Shown: positions 35,622-47,411 of the stretch, piece by piece
Position numbering within the stretch: position 1 is the stretch's first letter
Layout of the letters: the number at the start of each line of letters is the position of its first letter
Assembly: GCA_902728285.1 (NCBI GenBank)
Contig: CACVBU010001315.1
Location: forward strand, 909,302 to 973,301
DNA: 64,000 nt
Direction: 5' to 3'
Source of the DNA: Clytia hemisphaerica
Lineage: Eukaryota; Cnidaria; Hydrozoa; Leptothecata; Clytiidae
The notes under the pieces: generated by a model
Told to the model about the DNA's origin: nothing
The model's database searches: none
Seen by the model: only the letters and a program-made list of their open reading frames with translations
Program-made: the position numbers and the translations under genes

Positions 35622-38036
35622 CGTTAATACACATAGCAATGTTTTTTAAATTATATACTATTTATTTTTGGAGGAGTTTTCTAATTACACCCTTTACTTT
35701 TTTGTTGCACCCTTATTTGTTGGCGTGTAGAAACCATATCACTCTTGTTAGCCTAATTCTCTTGAGATTGGTTTCCACCTAGTAATAAAAATAAGTGCTC
35801 ACTTAAGGGTATCAACTGAAGTTAAGTTTGATTAAGTTGCGATATGGTTTTGCTCACTAACTGATACAAAGAACTATTTTACTATGTATCAATTTTTTGG
35901 ACCTACCACTTTTGCATTTTGCAAAAAATTGTTTGGGCAAATTTGGGCCAAAAAGAGCCTAAAATGGTTTTTTTTTACTTTGTGTGAAATTGCTTCATTA
36001 GTTTTTTCTGATTTTTTGTTTTTGAATAAAGATAGAGGGCAAGGTTCTCTAAAAAGTGGCTCAAGCAGATTTTTCGGACAAATTTTTTGGCCGTAAAAAT
36101 TGGATTTTTTTATTTTGGGGAAATTCCCTGATGTCATTTTTAGGGAAAAAGAGCATTTCTCGCGATTGGATAGATTTTTTTTCTGATTTGGTGCACTTTG
36201 TTGTAAAATGGTAATATTTAAAATCTGATGAATAAGTCCGATTTTCAAAAAATAATTTTTTGGGCAAACTTGGGCCAAAAAGTCCCTAAAATAGGGTTTT
36301 CTGGAAAAAATTCCCTTTTGCCATATTTAGGGGAAATGAGCAAAGTCATACGACTTTAACTATACTTCACAGGTCAATATTAATTTGAGCTGTGATACTC
36401 ACCATAATCTATTCAAGCTGCTCACTACACTTTTTTACTCTCTTGCTATTTGTCCTATTTTTATCTGATTCTCATTATCAGGTAGGTTCATTCAGCATGT
36501 TGCTTGTTCATTCTTGTAAAATGATTTGCTACTTTTCAGGGGGAAGATTACCGTAATATTTTGTAACGTTCTATAACAAAATTATCAAGAATTCTGCCAT
36601 TGGGTCATTCCAAGAAATTGTTACCTACGATTGGAGTTCGGCTATGCCCAATTGAACTGCCTCTATGGGTGCTATCAAATGGTGCATGGGTGGCTGGGCT
36701 TAGGTACCTATCAAAAATAAGCGTGACGTTATGTAAGGCCGTTAATTATTTTTGATTTATCTCAAAATTTGATCTTATAGTAATACATGTTTTTTTTTAT
36801 AAGCAACATGCCCCTTGGTCAGGCTCGTGTATGCTTAAGTTATCAAAGCATCCAGGCATAGTTTATGCTTATTATATGCTTAAGAATCATGCTTATGATT
36901 CACCCTGAGCCAAGCTTTTAATTAAATTTCAGAAATTTTGTAAAAATTTGTTCAGATTTTGGGTGCAGTGGAATGTAGCTAGCCGTGGAATGTCTTATTT
37001 TTTACTTGACCTCTACCAAACCTTTTTAAACAGATAAAAATGACCATTTGAAAAATATTTTAGGCTGAAATATATGCTCATGTTATGCTTAGAAATTTTG
37101 CAAATCTGAGCCTTCGTATGCTTATAAGCGTTATGCTTATAAAAAAACAACATGTATCTGTGTTATTCTTCTTGTGAGAAACAACATACAGGGAAAACAC
37201 TTGTTCCTTCCATTTTATTTAGTCACAGTATTATTGACGCCAGAGAGACAATTGTTATTGTATTCCATTTTCTTTCTAGAATCTAGCAGAAGAAACCTAG
37301 ATAAGTTTTAAAATCATTTAGGGCACGTAATAAATATTTTAATAATAAAATACTGACCAGACCTTTGCTAGACAGACTCGTGAAAATTATTTTGAAAATC
37401 TATTGTTTCATGATAAGTTTCTTTTGTTATCTTTGATTAAACAATAGCGCTAGGTGTTATTCATCAAACATTTTTTCATCAAAATAGGAACTTTTTATTC
37501 CACTCTCCCTTATCCAACTAGTTTTAAACGTTTTGGTTGTAATAATAAGAAGAACATTTTCATGTTTCTTTTTAAGCAAAATCTCTACTTCTATTTTCCC
37601 TGTAGTTAAGCTAACCTTGAAGATTAGTTTTTTTCTATAATTTTCCCTTCTTTCTCACACAAGATGTTTTTTTCTCTCTCTTTTCATTTTCTTATTTTTA
37701 GTTTTGGACTTGAGGAATCCTGCAAGGAAATTTCATGTTATAGCTTGTAAAAGGGGAGTATAGGGGAAATGGATATACATTTACTTCAAATTTTATTCAT
37801 GAATAATTTTTTATGTTTGACTTCCAGAAGACTTTTAAAAGTTGACTTCTTATCTCACAGAGAGTGTCTCTCTTTTTCTTGAATTTTCGAGATCAATCTT
37901 TTTTGGGAGGAGGGGCACTGTTTCCGAAAGTTGAATATTGAATGAAAATAGGAGTACAGTTTTAACGGTTTTATACGTTTTATTTCTTATCTACTCTTAG
38001 ACCACTAAAAAAAACTAAAAAAGTGATATAAATAAA
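35622..38036. other. Intergenic region between PHPT1 and the tail-anchored protein gene
   Basis: Contains PHPT1 3' sequence, a direct repeat of TTGGGCAAAYTTGGGCCAAAAAG (about 35931 and 36257, about 23 bases written with ambiguity in the family sense; see positions) and the small TA-flanked element at 36786-37154. The open frames around 35890-36280 are repeat-related and unrecognised. The promoter of the next gene should lie at its right end. Confidence 0.35.
36786..37154. mobile_element. Small TA-flanked inverted-repeat element (369 bp)
   Basis: CATGTTTTTTTTTATAAGC at the left and GCTTATAAAAAAACAACATG at the right are inverted with small indels, between TA dinucleotides (36784-36785, 37155-37156). 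The interior repeats TATGCTTA many times. Ends are approximate. Confidence 0.55.
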
Positions 38037-40905
38037 ATGACAAGTACAACTGAGGATTTGACAGATTTTATTGACGACTTTATGAGTAAGGATAAGAATG
38101 CCAATATCCAGACAACTACACAAGATCAAGAAGTTGGTGTTGATGAAGATTTAATTCACATTGAGAAAGTGGAAACTGTGGAAGCCACACCCTTCTTTCC
38201 AGATACTGTTGAGCTTTCACCTGATTCTCAAGAAGGTCAGTCTAGATATTGATTTTCCTACTATACCATTCAGAAGATTTACAGAACTCCATATGAGAGG
38301 TTAAGTAGCCCCCTTTTTTATTTTTTTGCTGAATTATTTTTCTCTGGTTTGTCATTATGATGAGTTTGTCTTCTCAGAGCCAGTTGGTCTATTCTCTTAT
38401 TTTCTTCAGCAAAAGAAATAATATACCATCTTACAACATTTTTTCTTTAGCAACCTTTATAATATGCCATCCTTGAAAAATAATATTATAAGATAGAAAT
38501 CTCACTGGAGAAAAACTTTTCTACTGTGTACTCAGACCTTCCATAATTCATCAAATGATGTTATTTCCAGATATTTTGAATGGAGAAGATTTCAAATATG
38601 CAGTTGAACGTCAACTTTCGGAGAGTGGTAAAATCACTAGTATTGATTATGAGGTTGACGGAAATAAAATCATGATTCAAGAACTCAAAAGTTCTGTGGT
38701 TTCTCTCAAAGTTTCAACATCTCGGATTGAAAGAGAAGTGAAAGAATTGTCGGACATTGTTGGCAAATTCAATACCGGTATTCCCCTCCGTTATTTAAAC
38801 ACACTTATCGGCAATCCAAAAACGTATTTAGATAAAATATTGAGAATTTAGTTGGACAGTATTTATGCGTGGAGCTGGGTAGGGTAGTCTTCGGTAAATA
38901 TATTATTTATTTTAGAAATTGAAACCGTAAAAAGCACAACTACTATTAATTTCACGTAAAATTTCACAATGTTAGAATGTAGATTGGAGGTATTGGAACT
39001 CAACTACATTACGATGCAGCTTCCTAGTTTTGTTCGTATCAAAGATTGGAAATTTCGTATGAACTAGATTTCTTAACTGTGTCATAAATATTTCACACCT
39101 TTGACTTTGAATTAGTTTTGACATTTTATATCAAATTGAACACGAGATAGATCTACTTTGTCTTTCTCAAACACGGTAGTTAAAGCGAAATAATGCGTCA
39201 TCTTTGCTGAGTACACCACAGTGGTAGAGCACTATTCGGTACCGGCAATTTGCTCAATATGAACAAACAACTGACACGGTAGGAAAGGAGGATACGAAAA
39301 ATTGGTCTTGATCAATCAAATTGCCGGCACCGAATTGTTGTCTACTTTTAAAGATGTTGCAAATTTTGTATCAGCCAGGGATGGAAAAGCTCTATCTAGC
39401 GTTTCTTTATCAGTCATTGTACAGAAAGAAACACGGGTGTGTCGTTCGACGTTTCGACGGTTGTCTTTATCCTATCAAGTGTTTTATATTAGATCTATGT
39501 GGTTTTGGCTTGAGTATAGTATGAATAATAAATTTTCTTTATTTTTATCAAATTTTCAGACAGACAAACATTGGATAATTCGTTGGTAGATTTAGAGTTT
39601 CGTTTCAACGAATTGGTCACGCACGAGGATGGGGATCTGGGAACCAGGAGAGAAACAACAAACACTTCTAATAATGAAGAAAGTGAAAAGAATGCAGATT
39701 TCCAAAAACATATAGTGACTCTAATTGAACGATTGGAAATTAAAGTCAAATTGATGGACGAAAAGATCTGCACTATTGGTATGATTTGTTTTTTCAATTC
39801 TCTTTTCTTTGTTTAGCTTTTGTTTATTTTGTTCTCTCTATTATGACGTGGAGAATCGTTGTTCGAGTTGACGAAGAATATTATAAAGATGATATTACAG
39901 CACTAAGATTAATTGTAAAAGAATTTTAACTAAGATTTTGAAAGATAGGAAAATAGGTAAATTCTACGCTGACAAGAAATTTCGATTCTTTGGTATTTTT
40001 TACCAAAGGCTGGTTTTGTTTTTAACTTCTTTGTTATGATATGGTTTCAGATCAGCAAAATGCAAAGGTGAAATCTTTATCAGAAGAAATTTTAAGACAT
40101 GAGAAAATTGTCGAAGATTTGAAAAAAATGCTGACCCAGCAAGCAGACGAACTTACGAGAATCAACTCTCAGAAAGCACAACAAGGTAATATGAATCAGA
40201 AACCTTATCTGTTAAAAGACCTAGATAGGGAGAACATTCTCAATGCTATTTGTTGCTACTATTTACTTTGTTGCTTTTATCTGACAGTAAAACTAGCGAG
40301 AACCTCAATACACCTTTCCCAAGTTTTTTTCGACCTCTCCAGTTTGAAACGAGAACTTGATACTTTTGAAGCTTTTGGTGATACAAAGTCATTCTGAAAA
40401 TATGAGCTTTTTTTGTTGGTTTTGTCGTAGTAGAATCTTTCTAAATTTGAATGCAAGTAGAGCAGGGTTTTGGAATAGTGTTTTTCAAAAAGTCGAAATA
40501 AACTCGGGAAAGGTGTATTTGTGCCGGAAAAGTTATTGTAAGATTGGTGTAAATATGGCTGTGAAACCAGTGAATATGAAATATATTTGAAATAAAACTC
40601 TCTGTTTGTCGGTCATGGGAGTTACGAGGCCTTATGTGAAGTGAGACGTTTAGAAATAAACTTTATCTGTTTTTTATACAGTCACCACCAAAGTGAGTGA
40701 ACAAAAAACCACAACAACGGAAAACATTAAACCGTCATACGCAGCATCGTCCCCATCTAGTAACTTCGTCGCTTTACAATCATCAGTCAATGAATTCATT
40801 GCTAAAACAGAACTTAATGAGCGTAGCATTGCCACAGCTTGGGTAGGACTTGTTGGTGCGTTGCTGTTGATTCCCATGGCATGGATCATGGGAAAATTCT
40901 TCTAA
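38037..40905 (+). CDS. Coiled-coil, C-terminal tail-anchored membrane protein of unknown family, complete, five exons
   Basis: I do not recognise this gene. Exons 38037-38235, 38571-38777, 39560-39778, 40051-40185 and 40682-40905 join in frame to 327 residues, with strong donors (GTCAGT, GTATTC, GTATGA, GTAATA) and CAG acceptors. The N-terminus is acidic (FIDDFMSKDKNANIQ, VGVDEDLIHIEKVE). Exons 2 to 4 encode heptad-like coiled coil (IMIQELKSSVVSLKVSTSRI; LIERLEIKVKLMDEKICTI; LSEEILRHEKIVEDLKKML). A Ser/Thr-rich spacer follows, then a single C-terminal hydrophobic segment WVGLVGALLLIPMAWIMG, two residues of tail after GK, and the stop. There is no signal peptide, so a tail anchor in the ER, mitochondrial or peroxisomal outer membrane is likely, with the coiled coil in the cytosol. 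All four introns are phase 1, so each inner exon is a symmetric module. An AATAAA is at 41202. Confidence 0.8.
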
Positions 40906-42104
40906 ATAATTCAACATGGAGATGTTGAGGATGTCAGCATCCTTCCGATTTGTTACACCAAAAACTCTTTCAGGTATGTGCAACCTAGGAGACGTGAAGT
41001 CATTACCAGAATGAGTACTGTTTACCGTTATTCCATCATCTATTAAAATGGCAGAATATATTTGAAAAATCAAAACTTAGAAAACGCCGGAGATTGGTTC
41101 CCGTCGAACTGGCCACTGGTTCGTTTTTGTTGGCTTCTCAGCGTTTCGTCCGTTTACTTTTAGCAAGACGAGTTTTGTTGATTTTGTTTTTATTTTTAGT
41201 CAATAAACATTGGACTGACCAAAGATACCATTGCAGATCTAATTAACTCTCAAAGAATTATTATCATTTGATCAATTATTGGTCAAAATTATTTATTTTA
41301 GATTTTAGAAATATATTAGTTTATTGTGACCTGAAAATATTATACATAATATATTTGTCGATTGTTCTTAACGTGTATTTATTTTAGAAGAGCGTGTTAT
41401 ATTGTTTTTAAGTATAGATATTTATATTTCTTGTTCATGATGATATTTAAAGAAAGTTCTGTTACATTAACATTTAACATCTACTAGTCTACTTAGTAAC
41501 TATAAGGACTACCGTGGGATTGCTAAACTATCTCATTTCTTCATGTCGTCACTTTACAAAGGAAAAAGAGCGAGACTTTGGTTAGGTATGACAGTTTAGT
41601 ATCAATATAATTATTTTCTAATTCGTTAATTCGAAAACTCAATCGAAAATAACTTCATTTATTTTTCGTTCAACACAATATCTTTATATATCTTTCTCGA
41701 TAGTAGCAGCCGTCTAGTTACATGAGCAAGGTGAAAATACCAAATAATTAATAATAAATATTTACGTCCTAGACATAAGTTATCCGTAATCAAATAATTA
41801 AACTCTATGTTTGGCCCATATTAGAAACTCATACGTGTTAAATTTGAAATTGTAAAAGAAAGTGTACTCTGGGGGGGGGGAGGGGAGGGGCAACTAACGA
41901 CTTGTGAAGACTGAATTCAGACAGCCGAATAAGTAACACGTGAAAGAGGCTATTCAGCGGAACGCTGACGACTATTTTGCGGAACGCTCAAAATACACAT
42001 AAATTGCGGAACAATATAAAGCTATTTTGCGGAACGCTCAAAATAAATCCATGTATTATCAAACGACACAAAGATACAGAACTTAAATCGTCAATTTCAA
42101 ACTA
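40906..42104. other. 3' flank and intergenic DNA, with short repeats
   Basis: Holds the probable polyadenylation signal AATAAA (41202-41207) of the gene ending at 40905, a G-rich run near 41870-41891, and a short array of GCGGAACGCT motifs (about 41955-42045: CAGCGGAACGCTGACG, then TTTTGCGGAACGCTCAAAAT twice). No gene recognised. Confidence 0.45.
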
Positions 42105-42855
42105 GCTGGCAGTGTTTTTTCAAACATCAATACATTTTGATAGAATTTGAATTATGTAGCGGTTTTGTGCTCGTTGAGACAAACAGGAGTGGGATATTGT
42201 GATAAAGAAAAAACTCAAAGATATAATTATCATTTTCACACGAGTGATTCTTTGATTTTAGAACATAATTAACCCTTAGACCACGAGGGACGCGTATATG
42301 CGTCCAAAACAAGCCACAATACTGAGTCTCAGACTTGAGGCCATAGCTCCTGATCACTTGATTTAAAGGGGCATAAACCGAATGCTTTTCGAAGTATAAA
42401 AATAGCTTTCTAATGGTAACCATCTTCTAAATCAAAATGGCACTTTAAAGTTTTGAGTTTGAAAAAAGAAATTTTAGAATGGTTAGTGAAAGAAATTTTA
42501 AATAAATTATTCCATCGAAAGATACAGTCCAAAGTTTATCAATATAATTGACTTAAAAAAAGAGCCCTTTTTTAAGTTAACCAGGGCAAAGTTTTAAGCT
42601 GTATTTTTTGATTGAATGAAAAGTTTTAAATCATTTTTCGCATTTATGACGTTCTAAGATTGAAGAGTTTCTGGTACAAAAATGATAAGATCATAGCATT
42701 ATTCTACAAGAAGTTGATTTTCTTCTTCTTAATTTTTCCATTTCTTCTTTTTTGATAATATTCCCCACTCCGGATTATCTTTTTAACGAGCACAAAACCG
42801 CTAACTAATTCAAATTCTACCGAAAGTTATTGAGGTTTGAATAAACACTGCCAGC
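42105..42855. mobile_element. Inverted-repeat element, about 750 bp, probably TA-flanked
   Basis: Arms of about 75 bases. The left has GCTGGCAGTG, TAGAATTTGAATTA and AGCGGTTTTGTGCTCGTT; the right has each in reverse complement (ACGAGCACAAAACCGCT, TAATTCAAATTCTA, CACTGCCAGC). TA lies on both sides, but similarity extends some ten bases further out, so the exact border is unsure. No transposase. Confidence 0.7.
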
Positions 42856-42952
42856 TAATTTGAAATAAAAGTCCGTGATGAAGTCTCGCTATGATGTTGA
42901 ATTGACACGGATGTGTGCCAAGATTGGTCAGAAAGAAGAAAAGAAAAAATCT

Positions 42953-43058
42953 TTTTGCTTATATCAGCACAATATAACAATAGGCAGACACTGTCCTGGT
43001 ATGAAATATATGTGTCTAATATGAAACGGGAACACTTATGTAAAAATAAAACCTTTTA
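42953..43058 (+). repeat. Dispersed repeat, inverted copy at 48970-49062
   Basis: TTTTGCTTATATCAG, AGACACTGTCCTGGTAT, ATGAAACGGGAACACTTA and AATAAAACCTTT recur in reverse complement at 48970-49062 with some mismatches. The two copies bracket the receptor gene cluster. Confidence 0.7.
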
Positions 43059-43173
43059 TTTTGGTAATCAGCAAGTTTGAAATTGAAAAAAGATTAACAG
43101 TTTGTCAATAATCTAATAAAGCAGATACAAAAAGGCTGTATTGGAAAGCGTTTTTGTATGCTTTGAAAATATA

Positions 43174-44490
43174 GAGTCTGCTAAATTGCGTGGGTTGCGT
43201 GGGTGCGTGGGTCGATATTTTTGCGTGGGTCATTTTTTTGCGTGGGTGCGTGGGTCAAAATATTTTTTGCGTGGGTCAAAAATTTTGCGTGGGTCAAATT
43301 TTTTGCGTGGGTCAAATTCTTTGCGTGGGTCAAAATTTTTGCGTGGGTCATTATTTTTTGCGTGGGTCATATTTTGTGCGTGGGTCATATTTTTGGCGTG
43401 GGTCATTATTTTTTGCGTGGGTCAAAATTTTTGCGTGGGTCAAAATTATCTCTGTAATTCGAAAAAATGCCTTCCCTTGAAATTCTAACTGGTCACATCC
43501 AAAATGTTGGATGTGTTTTACATAACACCTTTTGGTTTATTTTGTTTATATTGCATAGCTGTAGCTGTCTTTTTATAAGAGAAAGCTTTATAGCACGCTT
43601 TAATCTTTTGGGTTTCCTTTGAGTGTTAAAGAACAAAGCAAATGGCGACAAAATCTGAAATTTTTTCTACAAAAAGTTATATTCATTAGGCGACCGATTA
43701 CTAAACAATTTAATCGTTGTTAATTATTTCGTCCACCCCACTTGTAATTTCTTTGATTTAAGTACATTAAAGGCCAATTTACAAAACTGGACGCAATAAA
43801 GACGCTGTACTTTTTTTCAAAGCAATAGAAAAGGGAGGAAAAAATTAAAGTTATAGTGTTTATTTCCATGACACTGGAATCCTGAAATATAGCATGCTAG
43901 AATTCAAAAGTGTGATCCTGAAGTGTGTCTACAAAAATTAGACGGGTGTGTATTGATTCTGTATAATGTTACAGCAAATAAGTGCAGCTATGTAAAATAA
44001 ACCACAAGGTGTTACTACATAAAAACTGTGTGCTTTTGTTTAGTTTTTGTAGATATATACACAACACATTTTTGTATAAGATAACTTGAAAATTTTAATT
44101 TGACAAAAAAAACGTTTTAGCTAACTCGAAAGTTTTAATTTGGTAAAAAAATCGAGTTAGCTAAAAAATCACCAAAGAAATACTGACCCACTCAAAACCT
44201 TTGACCCACACAAAAAATAATGACCCACTAAAAAATATGACCCACGCACAAAATAGGACCCACGCAAGAAATAATGACCCACGCAAAAATTTTGACCCAC
44301 GCAAAAAAAATTGACCCACGCAAAAAAATAATGACCCACGCAAAAAAAATGACCCACGCAAAAAATTTGACCCACGCAAAAAATATTTTGACCCACGCAC
44401 CCACGCAAAAAAATGACCCACGCAAAAATACTAACCCACGCAAAAATATTGACCCACGCACCCACGCAACCCATGCAATTTAGCAGACTC
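43174..44490. mobile_element. Foldback-like transposon: inverted arms made of a GCGTGGGTC minisatellite, 9-bp duplication (1317 bp)
   Basis: GAGTCTGCTAAATTGC at the left and its inverse at the right are flanked by a perfect GAAAATATA at 43165-43173 and 44491-44499. Each arm is a tandem array of about 16 units with the core GCGTGGGTC separated by A/T-rich spacers (left to about 43447, right from about 44180). The order of spacer types is largely the same in both arms. The centre (43450-44170) is AT-rich without a transposase. Long tandem-repeat arms and a 9-bp duplication recall Drosophila Foldback and Mutator-like elements. The three-frame open frames rich in FAWV and LRGS are artefacts of the unit. 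Confidence 0.85.
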
Positions 44491-44499
44491 GAAAATATA

Positions 44500-45211
44500 T
44501 TATTATTATATCATAGTGCTCTTAATGAAATATGTCACCAGCGGTCAATATTTTTTCTTTGAAAACTTGGCCTCTGATAGGACCTGATACTCATTGTAGG
44601 AAGTCCAGGCCCCTAAAAATACCATTTTTCGGCACCAGGTGGTCGAAAACAAATAGCTCCATTTTCTTTATTTTCTTTTTTCGCGCTGAATAGACCTTTT
44701 CATCATAAATTACGTCACGAACATCACTTGCCTCGTTTTGGAATTATTACCATATAACTCCTAACTCCCAGCGGATTTTATTAAAACTACATCCTATTAT
44801 GAGATTCGAAGGGCAAATTTTTTATATGTTCCTATTCACAATTACAAAACACTTCGACCTCGCTGGTCTATCTGATCTATAAACAATTTTAAAAACAATA
44901 TCGAGATTATGTATCTGGAATTTTCTAGGGCTACGGTTGAACTTGAAGTGGCGAGGGTAATGGCGAATAAAATGGCGAGTGAAAGCAAGTTCGATATTTG
45001 ACGTATGGCATTATGTCGACTTTGCTTCTACGGTGTTTTGGTGTTTTTCCCGTACAAAGCAAAGTAGACAACGACATGTCGCCTTTGGTGACGACCCGTA
45101 CGAGCCGCCCCGCAACCGTAGCCGTAAAATATCTCCGCTAATAGCGAGATTATGTATCGTTTGTTGATTTATTTCATGTTATAAATTAGTGTAAATAATT
45201 TTTCTTTAAGA
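44500..45211. other. Intergenic DNA with an unoccupied copy of a transposon target
   Basis: 44625-44700 resembles the sequence flanking the element at 30533-31132, but without the insertion (GGCACCAGGTGGT ... ACAAATAG ... CCATTTTCTTTA ... GCGCT). It is therefore an older dispersed repeat. Otherwise no gene or structure recognised. Confidence 0.5.
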
Positions 45212-46093
45212 TTATCGCTTATAATGTAGTATGCATTTCAAAAACCAAGTGCGATAAAATGTTCGAATGTTTTTAGTTCTAATGATATAAATCACCGAAT
45301 TCAAAGAACTGTTTATCATGAGGGCCACTCCAAACAATGCATCAAACATGCCCTCAGCTGAAGGTACTCTAAAAACCATTTGAAAAGTGTTCGGAAAATA
45401 ACAAACCACATAGAAAAAGGTGATTAATAATAAAGTCTTAATGCTCTTCAATTTTTGAATCCTCGACTTTTCTTCTTGGATGTTAATGTTGTTTCCATTA
45501 GCAGTGTTGGATGGATTTTGACACTTTCCAAGTCTTCTAAGGTGGAAATACGATAACATATTCATAGTGACTATTATCATTAAAGTTAGAAATAGGAGCA
45601 CCCCGGATATTACTTCGATGACATTCAGCAGTTCCATAATCTCAAGGGCTAACATGACGTCAAAAAGAGCTGGGTACATACAACTAAGTAAACACGATAC
45701 GGTGATAAATACCCGAACGAATTTTGACCCTAAAGGTCTAAAAGGTTTAATTAAGGAGCGATATCTTAAAATTGTTATTAGTGAAAATAAATGGACGCCT
45801 AGGATCTGGAAAAAATTCCCCAAATTGAGAATTGCAATCATTAGCCAATTGTCTTTGTCAAAACTCTCTGAGCTCAAAATGAAATACAAAGATAGGTATA
45901 AAACATCGCATATGCATAATGCTATGAACAGTTTCCCAGATGTTTTGTTATTCGTTTTGGCCAATGCGATAATCATGATAGCATTTGTGATGATTGAGAA
46001 TATCAATACCAATACAAAAGCGTATTGCGGGATCATTTGGTCTTCTAATTGGTTAAAAAAGCTGTCAGTTGTATTTTGATTGGCTATCTCCAT
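45212..46093 (-). CDS. Rhodopsin-like (class A) G-protein-coupled receptor, intact, single exon
   Basis: A 293-residue seven-helix protein of the plasma membrane. TM1 includes IFSIITNAIMIIAL with the conserved Asn. TM2, LFIALCICDVLYLSLYFIL, has the conserved Asp. TM3 ends in ITILRYRSLIKP, where the usual D/E-R-Y is L-R-Y. TM4 is VFITVSCLLSCMYPALF without the usual Trp, and TM5 about VLLFLTLMIIVTMNMLSYF. TM6 is TFFYVVCYFPNTFQMVF with the conserved Pro. TM7 is ALMINSSLNSVIYIIRT, with NSVIY in place of NPxxY. An N-glycosylation site (NTT) is near the N-terminus. Decayed relatives at 47046-48860 share NSxVYI/L-RT-I-R-FY at TM7. It resembles the lineage-specific receptor expansions of invertebrates; the ligand cannot be inferred. 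The altered DRY and missing TM4 Trp make it an unusual member. Confidence 0.85.
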   Translation of the reverse strand: MEIANQNTTDSFFNQLEDQMIPQYAFVLVLIFSIITNAIMIIALAKTNNKTSGKLFIALCICDVLYLSLYFILSSESFDKDNWLMIAILNLGNFFQILGVHLFSLITILRYRSLIKPFRPLGSKFVRVFITVSCLLSCMYPALFDVMLALEIMELLNVIEVISGVLLFLTLMIIVTMNMLSYFHLRRLGKCQNPSNTANGNNINIQEEKSRIQKLKSIKTLLLITFFYVVCYFPNTFQMVFRVPSAEGMFDALFGVALMINSSLNSVIYIIRTKNIRTFYRTWFLKCILHYKR

Positions 46094-47045
46094 TCCTGCT
46101 TGTCCTGCTTTTGATTTTGCTCTGTTTCTTTTACCTAGCTATCTCACCAATTTTTTTATCACCAAATCTGCAAACAAGAAAATATTAGTTAGTCTTTGAC
46201 GGCTTCCAGTTGGCTTTGAATTGCTGCTTTAAACTGAAAATACATATAAGAAAAAACTCGATGCTTTAACATTGATTAAAAAGGGCAAGAATATGCGAAA
46301 ATCGTGAAATCTTTCTTCATACCTCGTATATCTGGTACTTTATCTATGCTGTTGTTATTCTCTTCTTGAACAAGTAACATTAGAGTTTTATTATGAACTT
46401 TCTTCGTGCTTAGCAGGTGGTTTTCATATATTGTTCATGAGTCTACAATCTAAACAAAAATGTCTATTCGCATTTTAAATCATCATAATTAGCAGATAAT
46501 TTAAATATATACTGGAATATTAGCAGTATGTTCAAAATACTACACACTAAAATGTTCAGAGATTTACAACTTTCCTAAGCATAAACATAACACGCCCCCA
46601 TTCAGGGCTGGGGAAACATTGAAAAAATCTCTCGGCACAACGACACAGTAATTATGTTTTCATACCACGAACAGTTGGACCACGACCTTTAGAGGAACAA
46701 ACGTGAAAACGGGAGTTTTTTTCGGGGGTAGCTGACTCTTCAGCCCTGTCTACGCTACTGAAACCAGTTATCAGTAAGAATATATTTCCTGCGAAAAATT
46801 GGAATGAACTTCTCAAAGCTCCAATAGAAAACTTCAGATAAAAAAGGGGGTTGTAATTTTACGGTGTGACGGGATTGGCCCTATTTTAGTACGGTATAAC
46901 GGGATTTGACGAAAAAAAAGACGGGAAAACGGTATTTAAAAATCAGACGGTGACGGTATTTAGCCTTATTTTTTGTCATTATGCCGGTATTTTATCCTCT
47001 ACAAACCGGTGTGACTGTGTTATTATTTTTTCGATTTTCGGGATT
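46094..47045. other. 5' flank of the receptor gene, with an ACGGTATTT-rich stretch
   Basis: 46855-47085 repeats short motifs such as ACGGTGTGACGGGATT and ACGGTATTT. It is bounded by GGGTTGTAA at the left and TACAACCC at the right, so it may be a small worn transposon. No gene recognised; the receptor promoter should be near 46100-46200. Confidence 0.35.
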
Positions 47046-47255
47046 CTAGGATTCAGCAAAAATTTTGACGGTATTTTGAACCCCTACAACCCTATGGGGA
47101 TAAGACAGCATTATACTCATTGGTCTTGCTGGAATAAATTTGGGAATAATATAAAACGATAAAGAAGAAGCTATGTCATAAACGCATAAAGTTATAAAAA
47201 GCTTGCCCGACATTTTCTTATGTTTGTTAGTCCTCACCATAGCAACAATCATCAT
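47046..47255 (-). pseudogene. Fragment of a rhodopsin-like receptor (TM1-TM2)
   Basis: MMIVAMVRTNKHKKMSGKLF followed by ITLCVYDIASSLSFYII corresponds to the end of TM1, the first inner loop and TM2 of the intact neighbour (LAKTNNKTSGKLFIALCICD). The reading breaks on both sides: upstream the matching helix is in another frame, downstream it runs into ACGG-repeat sequence. Remnant of a paralogue. Confidence 0.7.
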
Positions 47256-47411
47256 TCGAATGTTTGGGTTCAGGAAAAACGATCATTATTGGTACATGAA
47301 ACCATAATGCAATGGCGGTAAACTGTCCATAATATAATGTCCGGCCTATTAGTATTGATACCTTCTTGTGTTTTGTTTACGTGGTTCAAAATTAAATTAC
47401 TGTCCATCTTT

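Noticed and set aside
38778..38851. Extension of exon 2 of the tail-anchored gene to a stop at 38851
   Set aside because: A GT donor at 38778 joins in frame to the next coiled-coil exon; the extension (LRYLNTLIGNPKTYLD) would end the protein before its coiled coils and anchor. Intron retention remains possible.
39180..39260. tRNA-like GTGGTAGAGCAC near 39215
   Set aside because: A box-A-like run alone; no matching box B at the right distance. It lies in an intron of the tail-anchored protein gene.
43141..43488. Open frames in all three frames with repeated FAWV and LRGS peptides (also 44161-44474 minus)
   Set aside because: They are by-products of the GCGTGGGTC minisatellite in the Foldback-like element; a repeat without stops is open in several frames.
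43190..44480. Possible CRISPR array from regularly spaced GCGTGGGTC repeats
   Set aside because: Units are too short, spacers are low-complexity A/T, two arrays are inverted within transposon ends, and the DNA is eukaryotic.
45567..46079. Plus-strand 170-codon open frame
   Set aside because: It is the shadow of the receptor gene on the minus strand; no independent motifs.
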